Part shown: piece by piece, positions 63,741 through 64,000 of the stretch
How the letters are laid out: the number at the start of each line of letters is the position of its first letter
Position numbering within the stretch: position 1 is the stretch's first letter
Origin: Oscillatoria sp. CS-180
Lineage (GTDB): Bacteria > Cyanobacteriota > Cyanobacteriia > Phormidesmidales > Phormidesmidaceae
Assembly: GCF_028330965.1 (NCBI RefSeq)
Contig: NZ_JAQMUB010000045.1
Span: 1 to 64,000 of the forward strand
Reading direction: 5' to 3'
DNA: 64,000 bases
The notes under the pieces: generated by a model
Database searches by the model: none
Told to the model about the DNA's origin: nothing
What the model saw: the letters and a program-made list of their open reading frames with translations, nothing else
Position numbers and translations under genes: made by a program

Positions 63741-64000
63741 GCGTGTCCGCGATCGCGGGAACAGTGATTTGGAGTGAGTTTGCAATTCAAAATTGAGAAG
63801 GTGAAAATCTCAGACTCTTCATGGTCTTCACTGTAATTGAGTGCTCAAAACCGTAGATTCCTGCAAAACCGTAGCGATCGCTATAGACGTTGGAAAATCT
63901 TCTCGCTACTCATTAAAAGGCATCCATATATAACCCAATAGATAACGCGGCTGACATAAAAAATCAGGGAATTATATCCTGCGGGCGAAAACCAGTGTGC

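Overview
The window reads as chromosomal DNA of a cyanobacterium. GCGATCGC (HIP1-type) octamers and GCGATCG fragments are scattered through genes and spacers, and many genes are typical of the phylum: ycf35 and ycf46, a hetZ homologue, crtD, a Psb35-like thylakoid protein, a HpsL-like polysaccharide protein, a DUF4327 protein and a YggT/Ycf19-type protein. The mix resembles a Leptolyngbya-like or other filamentous strain, but no rRNA or other marker fixes the genus.

Layout. 1-2600: what looks like a decayed chromosomal integron. A broken integrase remnant lies on the minus strand, a candidate core-site region with a repeated 12-mer follows, then two plus-strand cassette-like units (a DUF6232-type membrane protein plus a small partner; a DUF2200 protein) separated by a convincing attC site. 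2800-8350: a secreted trypsin-like protease, then a minus-strand set with a GlcD-like FAD oxidase, a nicotinamidase-type cysteine hydrolase and an ADP-ribosylglycohydrolase. 8550-11700: a ribbon-helix-helix (RHH) gene with a strong palindromic operator faces the ycf35/ycf46/RHH group. 12-20 kb: TPR protein, RecQ, a secreted protein and two tandem GH13 alpha-glucosidase-type enzymes. 20.7-26.4 kb: baeRF protein, acidic lipoprotein, DUF421 protein, YihY/BrkB protein, MscS channel. 27-32 kb: ferredoxin-like pair, divergent dps and Fur/PerR genes, JAMM peptidase, an RNA-like spacer with a terminator, thrS. 32.3-38.7 kb: DUF4327, purU, a GldF/GldG/DUF4340 ABC-type module with no adjacent ATPase, GST, Psb35-like. 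38.8-49.3 kb: hetZ, sugar-nucleotide reductase, pentapeptide membrane protein, hpsL-like, cobH/cbiC, crtD, metallophosphatase, YggT. 49.3-57.9 kb: an AT-rich, partly decayed spacer, a broken glycosyltransferase and a co-directional set (GlpD-like, DUF457, metal hydrolase-like, methyltransferase, NAD epimerase, acyltransferase) that looks like a glycan or glycolipid pathway. 58-63.5 kb: EamA exporter, Ca2+ P-type ATPase, an alpha/beta hydrolase lacking a nucleophile, and a small conserved protein.

Structure beyond genes. At least four, and possibly seven, copies of a short interspersed repeat (about 65-90 bp, ending CACAAGCCTAGA) lie in spacers on both strands. Several strong hairpins or terminators mark gene ends. 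The spacer between thrS and the JAMM peptidase can fold into a closed multi-helix RNA ending in an intrinsic terminator only 4 bp before the next start codon. The most unusual items are the fossil integron, this RNA and the repeat family. Functions come from recognising motifs by eye; no database search was run.
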